Below are positions 16,379 through 25,693 of a DNA stretch of 64,000 nucleotides, piece by piece. Origin of the DNA: Pedobacter yonginensis (GTDB taxonomy: Bacteria > Bacteroidota > Bacteroidia > Sphingobacteriales > Sphingobacteriaceae); NCBI RefSeq assembly GCF_003173595.1, contig NZ_QGNZ01000002.1, positions 1,044,273-1,108,272 on the forward strand. Reading direction: 5' to 3'. The translations under genes were made by a program, and so were the position numbers. Below the pieces are notes generated by a model. The model was not told the DNA's origin. It did no database searches and worked only from the letters and a program-made list of their open reading frames with translations. How positions within the stretch are numbered: position 1 is the stretch's first letter; the number at the start of each line of letters is the position of its first letter.

Positions 16379-16996
16379 ATGCCGATTGTTAGTTTAGGTT
16401 ATGTGGGTTTACCACTTGCGATAGAATTTGCCAAGAAATATAAAGTTGTTGGCTTTGACACCAGCGAACATCGAATTAAGGAGTTAGGACACAGTTCCGA
16501 TCATACGTGAGAAGCTAACTTATATGATTTGGACTTAGTTTTAAATATTGCATCCGACACAAGTGGTCTTTCACTGAGTTCGAGTTTGCTCGACATTAGT
16601 AAATTCAATATTTATATCGTGACCGTTCCTATCCCAATTGATCATTCAAAACGCCCAAATTTAGAACCCCTACTAAATGCATCCAGAATGCTCGGTATTG
16701 TTGTAAAAAAAGGAGATATCTTTCATAAATGAGCTTACCCTTATTTTTGACCGGATGAACATCGACACATCCAATGTTTTAGCTGCCGCGTACACAAAAT
16801 GAAATTTTTTAAATTACAAACCTTGTTGGGTGGGTGGGCATTGCATCTTTATAGCAAATTCTATGATGCCGTGAAATTGGCCGTTCCCCATAAGTAATTT
16901 TTAGATTTTGATTACGAAACGCTGAAGAGCAATGGCGTAATTATTTTTGATATTAAATCATTTATTGATCGCAATAAGGTTGATGCACGTCTGTAG
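16379..16996 (+). pseudogene. Decayed nucleotide-sugar 6-dehydrogenase (WbpO/TviB type)
   Basis: Fragments in different frames match the intact dehydrogenase at 22044-23315 in order. The N-terminal 43 codons (16379-16510) contain [17 protein letters not shown], a match to [17 protein letters not shown]. Next comes IYIVTVPIPIDHSKRPNLEP (within 16529-16732), matching the TVPTPVD region. Then NIDTSNVLAAAYTK-stop-NFL...VGGHCI follows, where the Trp codon of the intact TKWNFL has become TGA. Last is AVPHK...GVIIFDIKSFIDRNKVDARL, ending in TAG at 16994-16996. Roughly 115 and 140 residues of the family are missing at two deletions. The remnant lies between rfbA and the gmd promoter and cannot make a functional enzyme. 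Confidence 0.9.
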
Positions 16997-17081
16997 ATTA
17001 AATCATTCCTAAAAGGAGTGATTTTTGAAAAGTTAATGAATTGTTAACCCATAGTGGTTTCGTTACATTTAAATTATTGTG

Positions 17082-17089
17082 TATGTTTG
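17082..17089 (+). promoter_or_regulatory. Promoter -7 element (TATGTTTG) of gmd
   Basis: Exact TAnnTTTG match 28 nt before the gmd ATG. A weak TTTC lies at 17058-17061, 20 nt upstream. It suggests that a separate transcript starts at gmd, after the pseudogene. Confidence 0.6.
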
Positions 17090-17117
17090 CAAGCCTAAAA
17101 ATGTATGAACAAATAAT

Positions 17118-18269
17118 ATGAAGGTTGCCTTAATTACGGGAGTTACTGGTCAGGATGGAGCTTATTTAGCCGAATTTTTATTGAAAAAAGGATATTTTGT
17201 GCATGGCGTAAAAAGAAGATCTTCATTGTTCAATACAGATAGAATAGACCACCTGTATCAAGATCAGCACGAGAAAAACGTACAGTTTAAGTTACATTAT
17301 GGGGATTTAACCGATTCTACAAACCTCATTAGAATTATACAAGAAACTCAACCTGACGAGATTTATAATTTGGGTGCGATGAGCCACGTGATGGTTTCCT
17401 TTGATTCTCCAGAGTATGTGGCAAATGTGGACGGAATTGGTACACTTAGAATTTTAGAAGCAGTACGGATTTTAGGGCTTGAGAAAAAAACTAGAATATA
17501 TCAGGCATCAACCTCAGAATTATATGGAGGTATGCCTGAAAATAAAAACGAGAGGGGTTTCTATGATGAAAGCTCACCTTTTTACCCCCGTTCACCATAT
17601 GGCGTAGCTAAGATGTATGGTTTCTGGATTACCAAAAACTACCGTGAAGCATACAATATGTTTGCTTGTAATGGCATCCTTTTCAATCATGAGAGTCCGT
17701 TAAGAGGAGAAACCTTCGTAACCAGAAAAATCACCCGAGCTACCGCTAAAATTGCTTTGGGTTTGCAAAACTGCTTATACCTAGGAAATCTTTCCGCGCA
17801 ACGTGATTGGGGTCATGCTAAAGATTATATTGAGGCAATGTGGCTTATCTTACAACAAGAAAAAGCAGAAGATTTTGTAATCGCCACAGGGATTACAACT
17901 ACAGTGAGAGACTTCGTTCGGATGAGTTTTGCAGAACTTGGCATAGAAATTGAGTTTAGCGGCAAGGATGAAAATGAAAAGGGTGTGATTATCGACATCG
18001 ATGAAGATAAAGTTAAAGCTTTCGGTTTAAATGCCGAGCGTTTAAAATTTGGGCAAACTGTTGTTAAGGTTGATCCAAAGTATTTTAGGCCAACAGAGGT
18101 TGATTTGCTTTTAGGTGACCCTACTAAATCAAAAACCCAGCTTGGTTGGGAGCCGAAATATGATTTGCCAGCATTGGTGAAAGACATGGTGGTTTCAGAT
18201 CTTCACTTAATGAAAAAGGATGAATATCTAAAAGCAGGTGGCTTTGGAACTTTGAATTATTTTGAATAG
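17118..18269 (+). CDS. gmd: GDP-mannose 4,6-dehydratase
   Basis: Converts GDP-D-mannose to GDP-4-keto-6-deoxymannose. The 383-aa protein has the family signature [19 protein letters not shown] (residues 3-21), [46 protein letters not shown] and the catalytic YGVAKMYGF, with [18 protein letters not shown] later. The product normally goes to a GDP-fucose synthase, a GDP-rhamnose reductase or a perosamine synthase; none of the first two is encoded in this window. It is the first gene after the pseudogene and has its own promoter element, followed by the export gene 107 bp downstream. Confidence 0.95.
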   Translation: MKVALITGVTGQDGAYLAEFLLKKGYFVHGVKRRSSLFNTDRIDHLYQDQHEKNVQFKLHYGDLTDSTNLIRIIQETQPDEIYNLGAMSHVMVSFDSPEYVANVDGIGTLRILEAVRILGLEKKTRIYQASTSELYGGMPENKNERGFYDESSPFYPRSPYGVAKMYGFWITKNYREAYNMFACNGILFNHESPLRGETFVTRKITRATAKIALGLQNCLYLGNLSAQRDWGHAKDYIEAMWLILQQEKAEDFVIATGITTTVRDFVRMSFAELGIEIEFSGKDENEKGVIIDIDEDKVKAFGLNAERLKFGQTVVKVDPKYFRPTEVDLLLGDPTKSKTQLGWEPKYDLPALVKDMVVSDLHLMKKDEYLKAGGFGTLNYFE

Positions 18270-18376
18270 ATTTAATAGCTTTGCTTTAAATCGTATATTA
18301 AATACAGGAGTTTTTTAAATATGCCATTTCTTCAACTTCAAATAAATTATAACCATCCCGATCACATCGGCAACCT

Positions 18377-20842
18377 ATGAAACAAAGAATAAACATACTA
18401 TTATCTATTATATTTTTCTCCCTCCTTATCAGCTTAACTGCTAGTGCTCAGAATTATGCTAATGTTAAAGTGGATGAGTTGTCTGATGCACAGATTTTGC
18501 AGTTGATGAAAAAAGCCGAATCTGCTGGCTACAACGATGCCCAATTAGAGCAAATGGCGGCCGCTCAAGGGATGAAATCTGATGAAATTCAAAAACTTAG
18601 ATTAAGGGTTGATAAAGTAAGAAAACAGGGTTCTGCAGTTAAGGTTGACGATAAGCCTGCCAGTACAGGTAGAGAAATGAGCGAAACCACTGATGGAGGC
18701 AAGGTGGATAATGAAAAGAAAGTTTCGGATGAAGAGATCGGGCCAAAAATATTTGGATCTGAGCTATTTAGGAATGGAAATATAACATTCGAACCAAATC
18801 TTCGAATTGCAACACCAAAAGGATATGTAATCGGTCCAGATGATAAGTTACTAATCGATTTAACAGGCGATAACGAAGCCAGTTATAATCTTCAAGTAAG
18901 CGCAGATGGAATTATCAATCTGCAATATGTTGGTCGGATAGCTGTTGGAGGATTAACCATCGAACAAGCTACTTCAAAAATTAGGTCTGCGATGGCTAAA
19001 ACCTACCCTTCTCTTGGCTCGGGAAGAACCAGTTTAGCCATTAATTTAGGAAATATTAGAAGCATCAAAGTTATTTTAACCGGGCAATTGGTTAAACCGG
19101 GAACTTATACTTTATCTTCACTTTCCACCGTATATAATGCCCTTTATGCATCTGGAGGGCCATCACAAAATGGATCATTCAGAACCATTCAACTGATTAG
19201 GAACAACCGTGTTATATCAACCATTGATATTTACAGTTTTCTTTTAAAAGGAATTCAGCAAAGTAACATCAGATTGCAAGATCAAGACGTAATAAATGTT
19301 CCCGTGTTTAACAAACGAGTAGAAGTAACGGGAGAAGTTAAACGTTCTGCTTTATTTGAAGTTGTAAACGGAGAATCGTTAAAAGATGTTTTAGATTTTG
19401 CAGGTGGATTTACAACCCAAGCTTACACGGCTAAAGTTAAAGCCTTCCAAAACACTGATAGAGATCGAAAAATCGTCGACATCTCTGCGGCAGAATTCTC
19501 TACCTACCAACCTCAGAATGGCGATAAATATATCGTAGAGGCAATATTGGACCGTTTTCAAAACCGAGTTGAAATTATTGGTGCGGTGTTTAGGCCAGGC
19601 GTTTATGAGCTCGACAAAGGTTTAACTTTAAGGGGATTAATTAATAAATCGGATGGCTTAACAGAAGATGCCTTTCTAAACAGAGGTTATATTAATAGAT
19701 TAAATCCAGATAACACACAATCTTTAATTTCATTTGATGTAGCCAAAATCATCGCAGGCACAGGAAATGATATTTCCTTGCAAAGAGAAGACAAAATCAC
19801 AATCTCATCTTTGTTCGATTTAAGAGACGAATACAAAGTGAGTATTCAAGGAGAAGTTAGAGCCCCCGGCACGTTCGAGTACGCGGATGGTATGACCTTA
19901 GAGTCTATAATTCAGTTAGCTGGTGGGTTTAAAGAGGGTGCAACGCCTACAAGAATAGAAATATCAAGGCGAGTGAAAAATAGCCAAGCTACACTTGCTT
20001 CGGCCACAACTGCAGAACTTTTTACCGTGAGTGTAGATCAAAATTTAAAAATAGAAGGAGAGCCTTTTATTTTGAAACCATTCGACATTATCTCTATTAG
20101 AAATTCTGAAGGCTATAGCATTCAAAAACAGGTGAAATTAGAGGGTGAAGTTGTGTATCCAGGTACCTATACCATCACTAGGAAGGATGAAAAAATATCT
20201 GAACTCATTAAACGAGCAGGTGGTTTAACATCCTCCGCTTATCCTGATGGCGCGTCATTAAAAAGACCTGGAGCTGAAAAGGTAAATCCTAATGACAAAA
20301 ATGCTATCAATAATAAAGACGAAGACGATAAAAAATTCTTAAATCTCAAAAGAGCGCAAGAAGCTGGTGTGAAAGACACTGTTGCCGCAGAAGTAGAGCA
20401 AAAACTTATTCAAAGCGACTTGGTGGGAATTAATTTGGTTAAGATCTTAGCAAATCCAAACACCAAATACGATTTAATTGTAGAGGATGGCGATATCATT
20501 AGGGTTCCTCGAACATTACAAACCGTTAAGGTAACTGGGGAGGTCTTAAATCCAAACAGCATCGTTTATTTACCAGGAAAAAGTCTTAGACAATACATTA
20601 ATGGTGCAGGTGGTTTTACTTCAAATGCAAGGAAGGCAGGTGTTTATGTTAAATATGCGAATGGATCTGCCGCAGCAGTAAGCAAGTTTATATTCTTTAA
20701 TAATAATCCAATTATCAAACCTGGTGCAGAAATTTTGGTTCCAAAACGGGCTGGAAGAGAAAGATTAACTGCTCAAAGCTGGATAGGCATAGGAACTGCA
20801 GTTGCTTCTTTAGGCGCAATTATTGTAAGTCTGCTAAGATAG
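18377..20842 (+). CDS. Polysaccharide export protein with six SLBB repeats (Wza-like)
   Basis: An 821-aa envelope protein with a signal peptide (cleavage near TASAQ). A helical N-terminal region (about residues 30-80, LSDAQILQLMKKAESAGYND) is followed by a Poly_export domain (about 150-215, GYVIGPDDKLLIDLTGDNEA) and six SLBB repeats. These begin at VILTGQLVKPGTYTL, VEVTGEVKRSALFEV, VEIIGAVFRPGVYEL, VSIQGEVRAPGTFEY, VKLEGEVVYPGTYTI and VKVTGEVLNPNSIVY. A hydrophobic segment near the C-terminus (WIGIGTAVASLGAIIVSLL) may cross the outer membrane, as in Wza. The role is export of the polymer through the outer membrane. The Wzz-like gene follows 120 bp downstream. Confidence 0.9.
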   Translation: MKQRINILLSIIFFSLLISLTASAQNYANVKVDELSDAQILQLMKKAESAGYNDAQLEQMAAAQGMKSDEIQKLRLRVDKVRKQGSAVKVDDKPASTGREMSETTDGGKVDNEKKVSDEEIGPKIFGSELFRNGNITFEPNLRIATPKGYVIGPDDKLLIDLTGDNEASYNLQVSADGIINLQYVGRIAVGGLTIEQATSKIRSAMAKTYPSLGSGRTSLAINLGNIRSIKVILTGQLVKPGTYTLSSLSTVYNALYASGGPSQNGSFRTIQLIRNNRVISTIDIYSFLLKGIQQSNIRLQDQDVINVPVFNKRVEVTGEVKRSALFEVVNGESLKDVLDFAGGFTTQAYTAKVKAFQNTDRDRKIVDISAAEFSTYQPQNGDKYIVEAILDRFQNRVEIIGAVFRPGVYELDKGLTLRGLINKSDGLTEDAFLNRGYINRLNPDNTQSLISFDVAKIIAGTGNDISLQREDKITISSLFDLRDEYKVSIQGEVRAPGTFEYADGMTLESIIQLAGGFKEGATPTRIEISRRVKNSQATLASATTAELFTVSVDQNLKIEGEPFILKPFDIISIRNSEGYSIQKQVKLEGEVVYPGTYTITRKDEKISELIKRAGGLTSSAYPDGASLKRPGAEKVNPNDKNAINNKDEDDKKFLNLKRAQEAGVKDTVAAEVEQKLIQSDLVGINLVKILANPNTKYDLIVEDGDIIRVPRTLQTVKVTGEVLNPNSIVYLPGKSLRQYINGAGGFTSNARKAGVYVKYANGSAAAVSKFIFFNNNPIIKPGAEILVPKRAGRERLTAQSWIGIGTAVASLGAIIVSLLR

Positions 20843-20962
20843 TTTGGTGTATGAGCGTTGTAGGTTATGCCTTGATCAGAGTCAAAATTTCAATTTCGCT
20901 TAGATTCTGTCAATGTCAAATAAAAAAATCTAAGTACATGTTACTTAATCTTCATAATATAC

Positions 20963-22051
20963 ATGGCAATTAAAATTCAGCAGAGCCAATCTCCAGAGAA
21001 TAGTGAAATATCTTTAAAGGAGCTTATTTTAAGAACGAAAGGGTGGTCGAGATATTTACTTTCCAAATGGATAGTTATCTCTCTATTTGTAATTATGGGA
21101 GGTGTTATAGGTTTTTTCTATGCCAGATCAAAAAAAGCCGTCTATACTGCAACTACAACTTTTGTTTTAGAAGAAGGTGAAAAAGGCGGACTTGGGGGAT
21201 TAGGTGGGTTAGCATCGATTGCGGGAATTAATTTGGGTGAGGGAGGAGGTTTATTTCAGGGAGATAATATTCTGCAATTATATAAATCAAGGACCATGAT
21301 TGAAAAAACTCTTTTAGACACTATTGATGAGTCTAAAGAATTATTGGTTGATAGATTTATTGCATTTAATGAGCTAAAAAAACAATGGAAAAATAACCCG
21401 AAATTATCTAACATTAAATTTGGAGTAAACACAAAAAACTATAGTGAGCCCGATAGAAGACTTCGTGATAGTATTATGGGATCAATTGTTAGTGTAATAA
21501 ATAAAAATTATTTAACAGTTTCAAAACCAGATAAAAAACTAAGTACTATTCAGGTTAACGTAAATGCTACTGATGAAATTTTTGCGAAGGTTTTCAATAA
21601 TCATATTGTTCAGAAAGTAAATGATTTTTATAAACAGACTAAAACTAAGAAGACAATAGATAACATCAATATTTTGCAGCATAAAACAGACTCAGTAAGA
21701 AGAGTAATGAATGGAGCAATATATGATGCAGCCTCAGTAGCTGATGCTACACCGAATTTAAACCCAACTAGGCAGGTTCAAAGAATGGCCCCTATTCAAA
21801 GATCTCAATTTAGTGCCGAAACAAATAAAGGAATGCTAGGGTTGCTTGTTCAGAATTTAGAGATGACTAAGACATCGTTACTAAAAGAAACTCCACTAAT
21901 ACAAGTAATAGATGAACCGATTTATCCATTAAGGGTTGAAAAGCTGGGGGTAGCAAAAGGATCCGTTTTTGGAGCATTTTTAGCTGGTTTTTTAGCGGTA
22001 ATAGGTTTAGTGTTAAGTAAAATATATAAGGAAATAATTTCTGATGAATAA
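20963..22051 (+). CDS. Wzz-type chain-length determinant / copolymerase, kinase-less
   Basis: A 362-aa inner-membrane protein with two membrane helices, about residues 36-55 ([19 protein letters not shown]) and 331-351 ([20 protein letters not shown]), flanking a periplasmic domain. Family landmarks include [12 protein letters not shown] after the first helix, a glycine-rich insert typical of Bacteroidota ([15 protein letters not shown]) and the proline-rich [10 protein letters not shown] before the second helix. It sets polymer length together with the Wzy polymerase. There is no C-terminal tyrosine autokinase domain, and no Wzc or Wzb partner occurs in the window. Its end overlaps the next gene by 8 bp. 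Confidence 0.85.
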   Translation: MAIKIQQSQSPENSEISLKELILRTKGWSRYLLSKWIVISLFVIMGGVIGFFYARSKKAVYTATTTFVLEEGEKGGLGGLGGLASIAGINLGEGGGLFQGDNILQLYKSRTMIEKTLLDTIDESKELLVDRFIAFNELKKQWKNNPKLSNIKFGVNTKNYSEPDRRLRDSIMGSIVSVINKNYLTVSKPDKKLSTIQVNVNATDEIFAKVFNNHIVQKVNDFYKQTKTKKTIDNINILQHKTDSVRRVMNGAIYDAASVADATPNLNPTRQVQRMAPIQRSQFSAETNKGMLGLLVQNLEMTKTSLLKETPLIQVIDEPIYPLRVEKLGVAKGSVFGAFLAGFLAVIGLVLSKIYKEIISDE

Positions 22052-23315
22052 AGATATAAAAATTTGCATCATTGGCCTGGGCTATGTGGGCTTGCCACTA
22101 GCGGTTGAATTTGGTAAAAAATATAATACTATTGGATTTGATATAAATACATCAAGAATCGAAGAGCTCAAAGGTGGCTTTGATAGAACGCTCGAAGTTG
22201 ATTCGCAAAATCTAGAATTGGCACAAAAACTAACCTATTCTTTTACTCCAGAGGAAATTCATGACGCTAATATTTTTATAATTACTGTCCCAACCCCAGT
22301 AGATAAATACAATAAACCAGATCTAACACCTTTAAAGAAGGCGAGCGAATTAGTAGGTAATGTATTAAAAGAAGGAGATATCGTAATTTACGAATCAACG
22401 GTCTACCCTGGAGCAACAGAAGATGAATGCGTTCCAGTATTAGAAAAAAAATCAGGGCTTAAATTTAACAAAGATTTCTTTGCAGGATATTCTCCCGAAA
22501 GAATCAACCCTGGCGATAAAGAGCATACTGTGGCTAAAATATTAAAAGTTACCTCAGGCTCAACTCCAGAAATTGCAACCGTAGTTGATAATTTATACGC
22601 TTCAATAATAACGGCTGGAACGTTTAAGGCCTCATGTATTAAGGTAGCTGAAGCCGCAAAAGTTATAGAAAATTCTCAAAGAGACATTAACATTGCTTTT
22701 GTAAATGAATTAGCCAAAATATTTAATCTTCTTGGTATTGATACTCAGGAAGTTTTAGAAGCTGCCGGTACCAAATGGAATTTCTTAAAATTTAGTCCGG
22801 GTTTAGTGGGGGGGCATTGTATAGGAGTAGATCCTTATTATCTTGCTCAAAAGGCTCAAGAAGTTGGCTATCACCCAGAGATAATTTTAGCCGGGCGAAG
22901 ATTAAATGACAATATGGGTAGCTACGTTGCGGATGAAACCATTAAGTTATTAGTGAGAAAACAGATTAATGTATCGACTGCAAAAATATTGATCATGGGG
23001 ATTACATTTAAAGAAAATTGTCCCGATGTTAGAAATACAAAAGTTACTGATATCATTAGAGAGCTTCAAAGATATCATATGGATATTACCATATTAGACC
23101 CGTGGGCAGATAAGGAGAGTGTAAAAACTGAGTACGGATTAACTATAATTAATGAAATCAATGATAGTTTGCATAAACAGTTTGAAGGCATTATTGTAGC
23201 AGTTGGACATAAGGAATTTCTTGAAATCGATATTTCAGATTTAAAGCATCCTTCAGGAATAATATTTGATGTTAAAGGTATATTGCCAAAAAACACCGTT
23301 GATAGGAGATTATAA
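22044..23315 (+). CDS. wbpO: UDP-N-acetylhexosamine 6-dehydrogenase (WbpO/TviB type)
   Basis: NAD-dependent oxidation of UDP-N-acetylgalactosamine (or -glucosamine) to the uronic acid. The 423-aa UDP-Glc/GDP-Man dehydrogenase has [17 protein letters not shown] (residues 10-26), [30 protein letters not shown], the C-terminal [17 protein letters not shown] with the catalytic cysteine, and [16 protein letters not shown]. The motif set fits the TviB/WbpO subgroup, and the next gene is the matching 4-epimerase, so UDP-GalNAcA is the probable product. A decayed paralogue lies 5 kb upstream. It overlaps the Wzz gene by 8 bp and ends on the first base of the epimerase gene. Confidence 0.9.
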   Translation: MNKDIKICIIGLGYVGLPLAVEFGKKYNTIGFDINTSRIEELKGGFDRTLEVDSQNLELAQKLTYSFTPEEIHDANIFIITVPTPVDKYNKPDLTPLKKASELVGNVLKEGDIVIYESTVYPGATEDECVPVLEKKSGLKFNKDFFAGYSPERINPGDKEHTVAKILKVTSGSTPEIATVVDNLYASIITAGTFKASCIKVAEAAKVIENSQRDINIAFVNELAKIFNLLGIDTQEVLEAAGTKWNFLKFSPGLVGGHCIGVDPYYLAQKAQEVGYHPEIILAGRRLNDNMGSYVADETIKLLVRKQINVSTAKILIMGITFKENCPDVRNTKVTDIIRELQRYHMDITILDPWADKESVKTEYGLTIINEINDSLHKQFEGIIVAVGHKEFLEIDISDLKHPSGIIFDVKGILPKNTVDRRL

Positions 23316-24307
23316 TGAGTTTAGTATTTAAAAAAATAGAGCAATTTTCATTTCTGGTTACTGGTGGTGCAGGATTTATTGGGTCAAACCTCATTGAAGT
23401 GTTGCTGAATAATGGAGCAAAAAAAGTTAGAGTATTAGATAACTTTAGCAATGGGCACAGAAAAAATATAGAACCTTTTTTTTCTAACCCTAACTTTGAA
23501 TTGATTGAAGGAGACATTAGAGATTTAGAAACATGTAAAAAAGCATGTGAAGATATTGATTATGTCTCACATCAGGCCGCTTTAGGATCAGTTCCGAGGT
23601 CTATAGCCGATCCCGTATCAACAAATGAAGTTAACATAAATGGATTCTTAAATATGCTGATTGCTGTTAAGGATTCAAATGTGAAGCGGATGGTTTATGC
23701 CGCATCTTCATCAACATATGGTGATAGTAAATCTTTGCCCAAAGTAGAAGAGGTAATTGGAAAACCATTATCCCCATACGCGGTTACTAAATATGTGAAC
23801 GAATTATATGCCCATGTATTCGCTTTAAACTATGACGTTGAAACAATAGGTCTTAGGTATTTTAATGTTTTTGGTCCAAAGCAGGATCCAAATGGTGCCT
23901 ATGCTGCAGTTATACCGTTGTTTATTCAGGCAATATTAGAAAATAGAGCACCGTATATTAATGGCGATGGAGAACAGACTCGTGATTTTACCTATGTTGA
24001 AAATGCTGTACAAGCAAATATAAAAGCATTAATGACGGATAATAAGGATGCTGTTAATCAAATTTATAATGTGGCAGTAGGAGATAGAACATCCCTAAAA
24101 CAAATGTTTGAGGTTTTGAACAATGTTGAATCAAAAAATATTATTCCTATTCATAGAGAAAGTAGAAAAGGAGATATTCAAGATAGTTTAGCAGATATAT
24201 CTAAAGCACGTTTATTATTGGAATACGATCCTCAGATTAAATTTAATGACGGATTGTTTAAAACGTATCATTGGTATAAAAACAATCAAGAATTTATAAA
24301 ATCATGA
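23315..24307 (+). CDS. wbpP: UDP-N-acetylglucosamine 4-epimerase (WbpP/TviC type)
   Basis: Extended SDR of 330 aa that should interconvert UDP-GlcNAc/UDP-GalNAc or their uronic acids. It has VTGGAGFIGSNLIEVLL (residues 15-31), HQAALGSVPRSIADP (typical of WbpP/TviC), AASSSTYGDS, the catalytic YAVTKYVNE, and RYFNVFGPKQDPNGAYAAVIP. Coupling to wbpO through a shared TAATG and then to the first FdtA-like gene with a 4-bp overlap shows that it is part of one tightly packed operon. Confidence 0.9.
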   Translation: MSLVFKKIEQFSFLVTGGAGFIGSNLIEVLLNNGAKKVRVLDNFSNGHRKNIEPFFSNPNFELIEGDIRDLETCKKACEDIDYVSHQAALGSVPRSIADPVSTNEVNINGFLNMLIAVKDSNVKRMVYAASSSTYGDSKSLPKVEEVIGKPLSPYAVTKYVNELYAHVFALNYDVETIGLRYFNVFGPKQDPNGAYAAVIPLFIQAILENRAPYINGDGEQTRDFTYVENAVQANIKALMTDNKDAVNQIYNVAVGDRTSLKQMFEVLNNVESKNIIPIHRESRKGDIQDSLADISKARLLLEYDPQIKFNDGLFKTYHWYKNNQEFIKS

Positions 24308-24711
24308 TAAACGATCCAAGATTAATTGAACTTCCAAAAGTTTTAGATCAACGTGGCAATCTTTCTTTTCTGCAGGAAGGGCATCAAATTCCATTTGAAA
24401 TTGAACGGGTCTATTGGATTTATGATGTGCCAGGAGGAGAGGTTAGAGGCGGGCATAGCTACCACACAAATTTAGAGATTATTATAGCCCTAAGTGGTAG
24501 TTTTGATGTGGTGCTTGATAATGGCTTAAAAAAGGAAACTTATTCTTTAAACAGATCTTATTACGGGCTATATGTACCAAGTGGTACATGGCGACATATG
24601 GAGAATTTTTCAACGAATTCGTTAGGATTTATTGTTGCATCTACCAAATATAATGAGAATGATTATGAAAGAGATTATGAGCTTTTTTTGAAATCAAAAA
24701 TAAATGGGTAA
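24304..24711 (+). CDS. FdtA/QdtA-like sugar 3,4-ketoisomerase, first copy
   Basis: A 135-aa cupin of the WxcM/FdtA family. FdtA and QdtA move the keto group of dTDP-4-keto-6-deoxyglucose from C4 to C3 before transamination. Family landmarks are LPKVLDQRGNLSFLQEG, IERVYWIYDVPGGEVRGG, SGSFDVVLDNG and YGLYVPSGTWRHMENFS. Its central motif reads RGGHSYHT instead of the usual RGAHAHK, so one of the two active-site histidines is replaced by tyrosine and a histidine sits one position later. The next gene is a full paralogue with the standard motif. This copy may have another stereochemistry, another substrate or weak activity. Confidence 0.85.
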   Translation: MINDPRLIELPKVLDQRGNLSFLQEGHQIPFEIERVYWIYDVPGGEVRGGHSYHTNLEIIIALSGSFDVVLDNGLKKETYSLNRSYYGLYVPSGTWRHMENFSTNSLGFIVASTKYNENDYERDYELFLKSKING

Positions 24712-25126
24712 AATGGTATCAACATACGATTGTACAATATTCGAATTACCGAGTATTAAGAACAGAGCGGGCAATATTACCCCGGTTCATAATGGAATTG
24801 AAGTGCCATTTGATATTAAAAGAGTTTTTTATTTATATGATATTCCAGGAGGGGAATCTCGGGGAGCGCATGCACACAAAGAATGCCATCAATTTTTGAT
24901 TGCTGCAAGCGGTAGCTTTGAGGTACTTTTAGATGATGGAAAGACCAAAAGAATTATACAATTAAACAGGCCGTATATTGGGCTTCATATCCCGCCGGGT
25001 ATTTGGGCTTCAGAAATTAATTTTTCTTCAGGATCAATTTGCCTAGTTTTTGCTTCACAGACCTACAATGAAACTGACTATATTAGGGATTATGAAGATT
25101 ATATAAACTTCACAAAAGATAAGTAA
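24704..25126 (+). CDS. fdtA: FdtA/QdtA-like sugar 3,4-ketoisomerase, second copy
   Basis: A 140-aa cupin paralogous to the gene just upstream, which it overlaps by 8 bp (an alternative ATG is at 24713). It has ELPSIKNRAGNITPVHNG, IKRVFYLYDIPGGESRGAHA and the canonical RGAHAHKECHQ motif with two histidines, then SGSFEVLLDDG and YIGLHIPPGIWASEINFS. It should isomerise dTDP-4-keto-6-deoxyglucose to the 3-keto form for the FdtB-like aminotransferase three genes on. Whether the product is the galacto (Fuc3N) or gluco (Qui3N) series cannot be told by eye. Confidence 0.85.
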   Translation: MGKMVSTYDCTIFELPSIKNRAGNITPVHNGIEVPFDIKRVFYLYDIPGGESRGAHAHKECHQFLIAASGSFEVLLDDGKTKRIIQLNRPYIGLHIPPGIWASEINFSSGSICLVFASQTYNETDYIRDYEDYINFTKDK

Positions 25127-25132
25127 TTTATA

Positions 25133-25693
25133 ATGGAACCAAAGGACTATTTTATCCATGATTTATCTGACGTTCAAACTACGTCAATCGGAGCACTTAC
25201 ATCTATATGGCAATTTTGTGTGGTTTTAAAAGGAGCTAAAATTGGACGTAATTGCAATATAAATTGTAATTGCTTTATAGAAAATGATGTGGTAATTGGA
25301 GATAATGTTACAGTTAAATCAGGGGCTCTACTATGGGATGGGGTCTGGATTGAAGATAATGTGTTCTTAGGCCCAAATGTGACGTTTACTAATGATCTCG
25401 TTCCAAGATCTAAAGTTCATGATAAACCTTTTGAAAAAACATTACTTAAAAAAGGTTGCTCGATTGGAGCTAATTCAACAATAGTTGCTGGGGTTGAAAT
25501 TGGGGAAATGGCTTTTGTTGGAGCAGGAAGTGTTGTTACAAAAAATATATTACCTTACACAGTCTGGTACGGCAACCCCGCTGTACATAAAGGGTATATA
25601 ACTGATGATTCCCAGCTATTGGATTTGAATCTAATTGATAAAAAAACAGGCGATAAATACATCTTGAAAGACAACAGACCGATTAAACTATGA
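25133..25693 (+). CDS. Left-handed beta-helix N-acyltransferase (FdtC/QdtC-like)
   Basis: A 186-aa hexapeptide-repeat acyltransferase. Repeats such as [40 protein letters not shown] and [20 protein letters not shown] form the beta-helix, and a loop with [16 protein letters not shown] carries the likely active site. It ends with [13 protein letters not shown]. Flanked by FdtA-like and FdtB-like genes, it most likely acylates the 3-amino group of a dTDP-3-amino-3,6-dideoxyhexose, using an acyl-CoA. It begins 6 bp after the isomerase and overlaps the next start by 4 bp. Confidence 0.85.
   Translation: MEPKDYFIHDLSDVQTTSIGALTSIWQFCVVLKGAKIGRNCNINCNCFIENDVVIGDNVTVKSGALLWDGVWIEDNVFLGPNVTFTNDLVPRSKVHDKPFEKTLLKKGCSIGANSTIVAGVEIGEMAFVGAGSVVTKNILPYTVWYGNPAVHKGYITDDSQLLDLNLIDKKTGDKYILKDNRPIKL

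Noticed and set aside
16529..16732. 67-codon frame after rfbA as an independent gene
   Set aside because: Its sequence matches the middle of the intact dehydrogenase, so it is part of the pseudogene.
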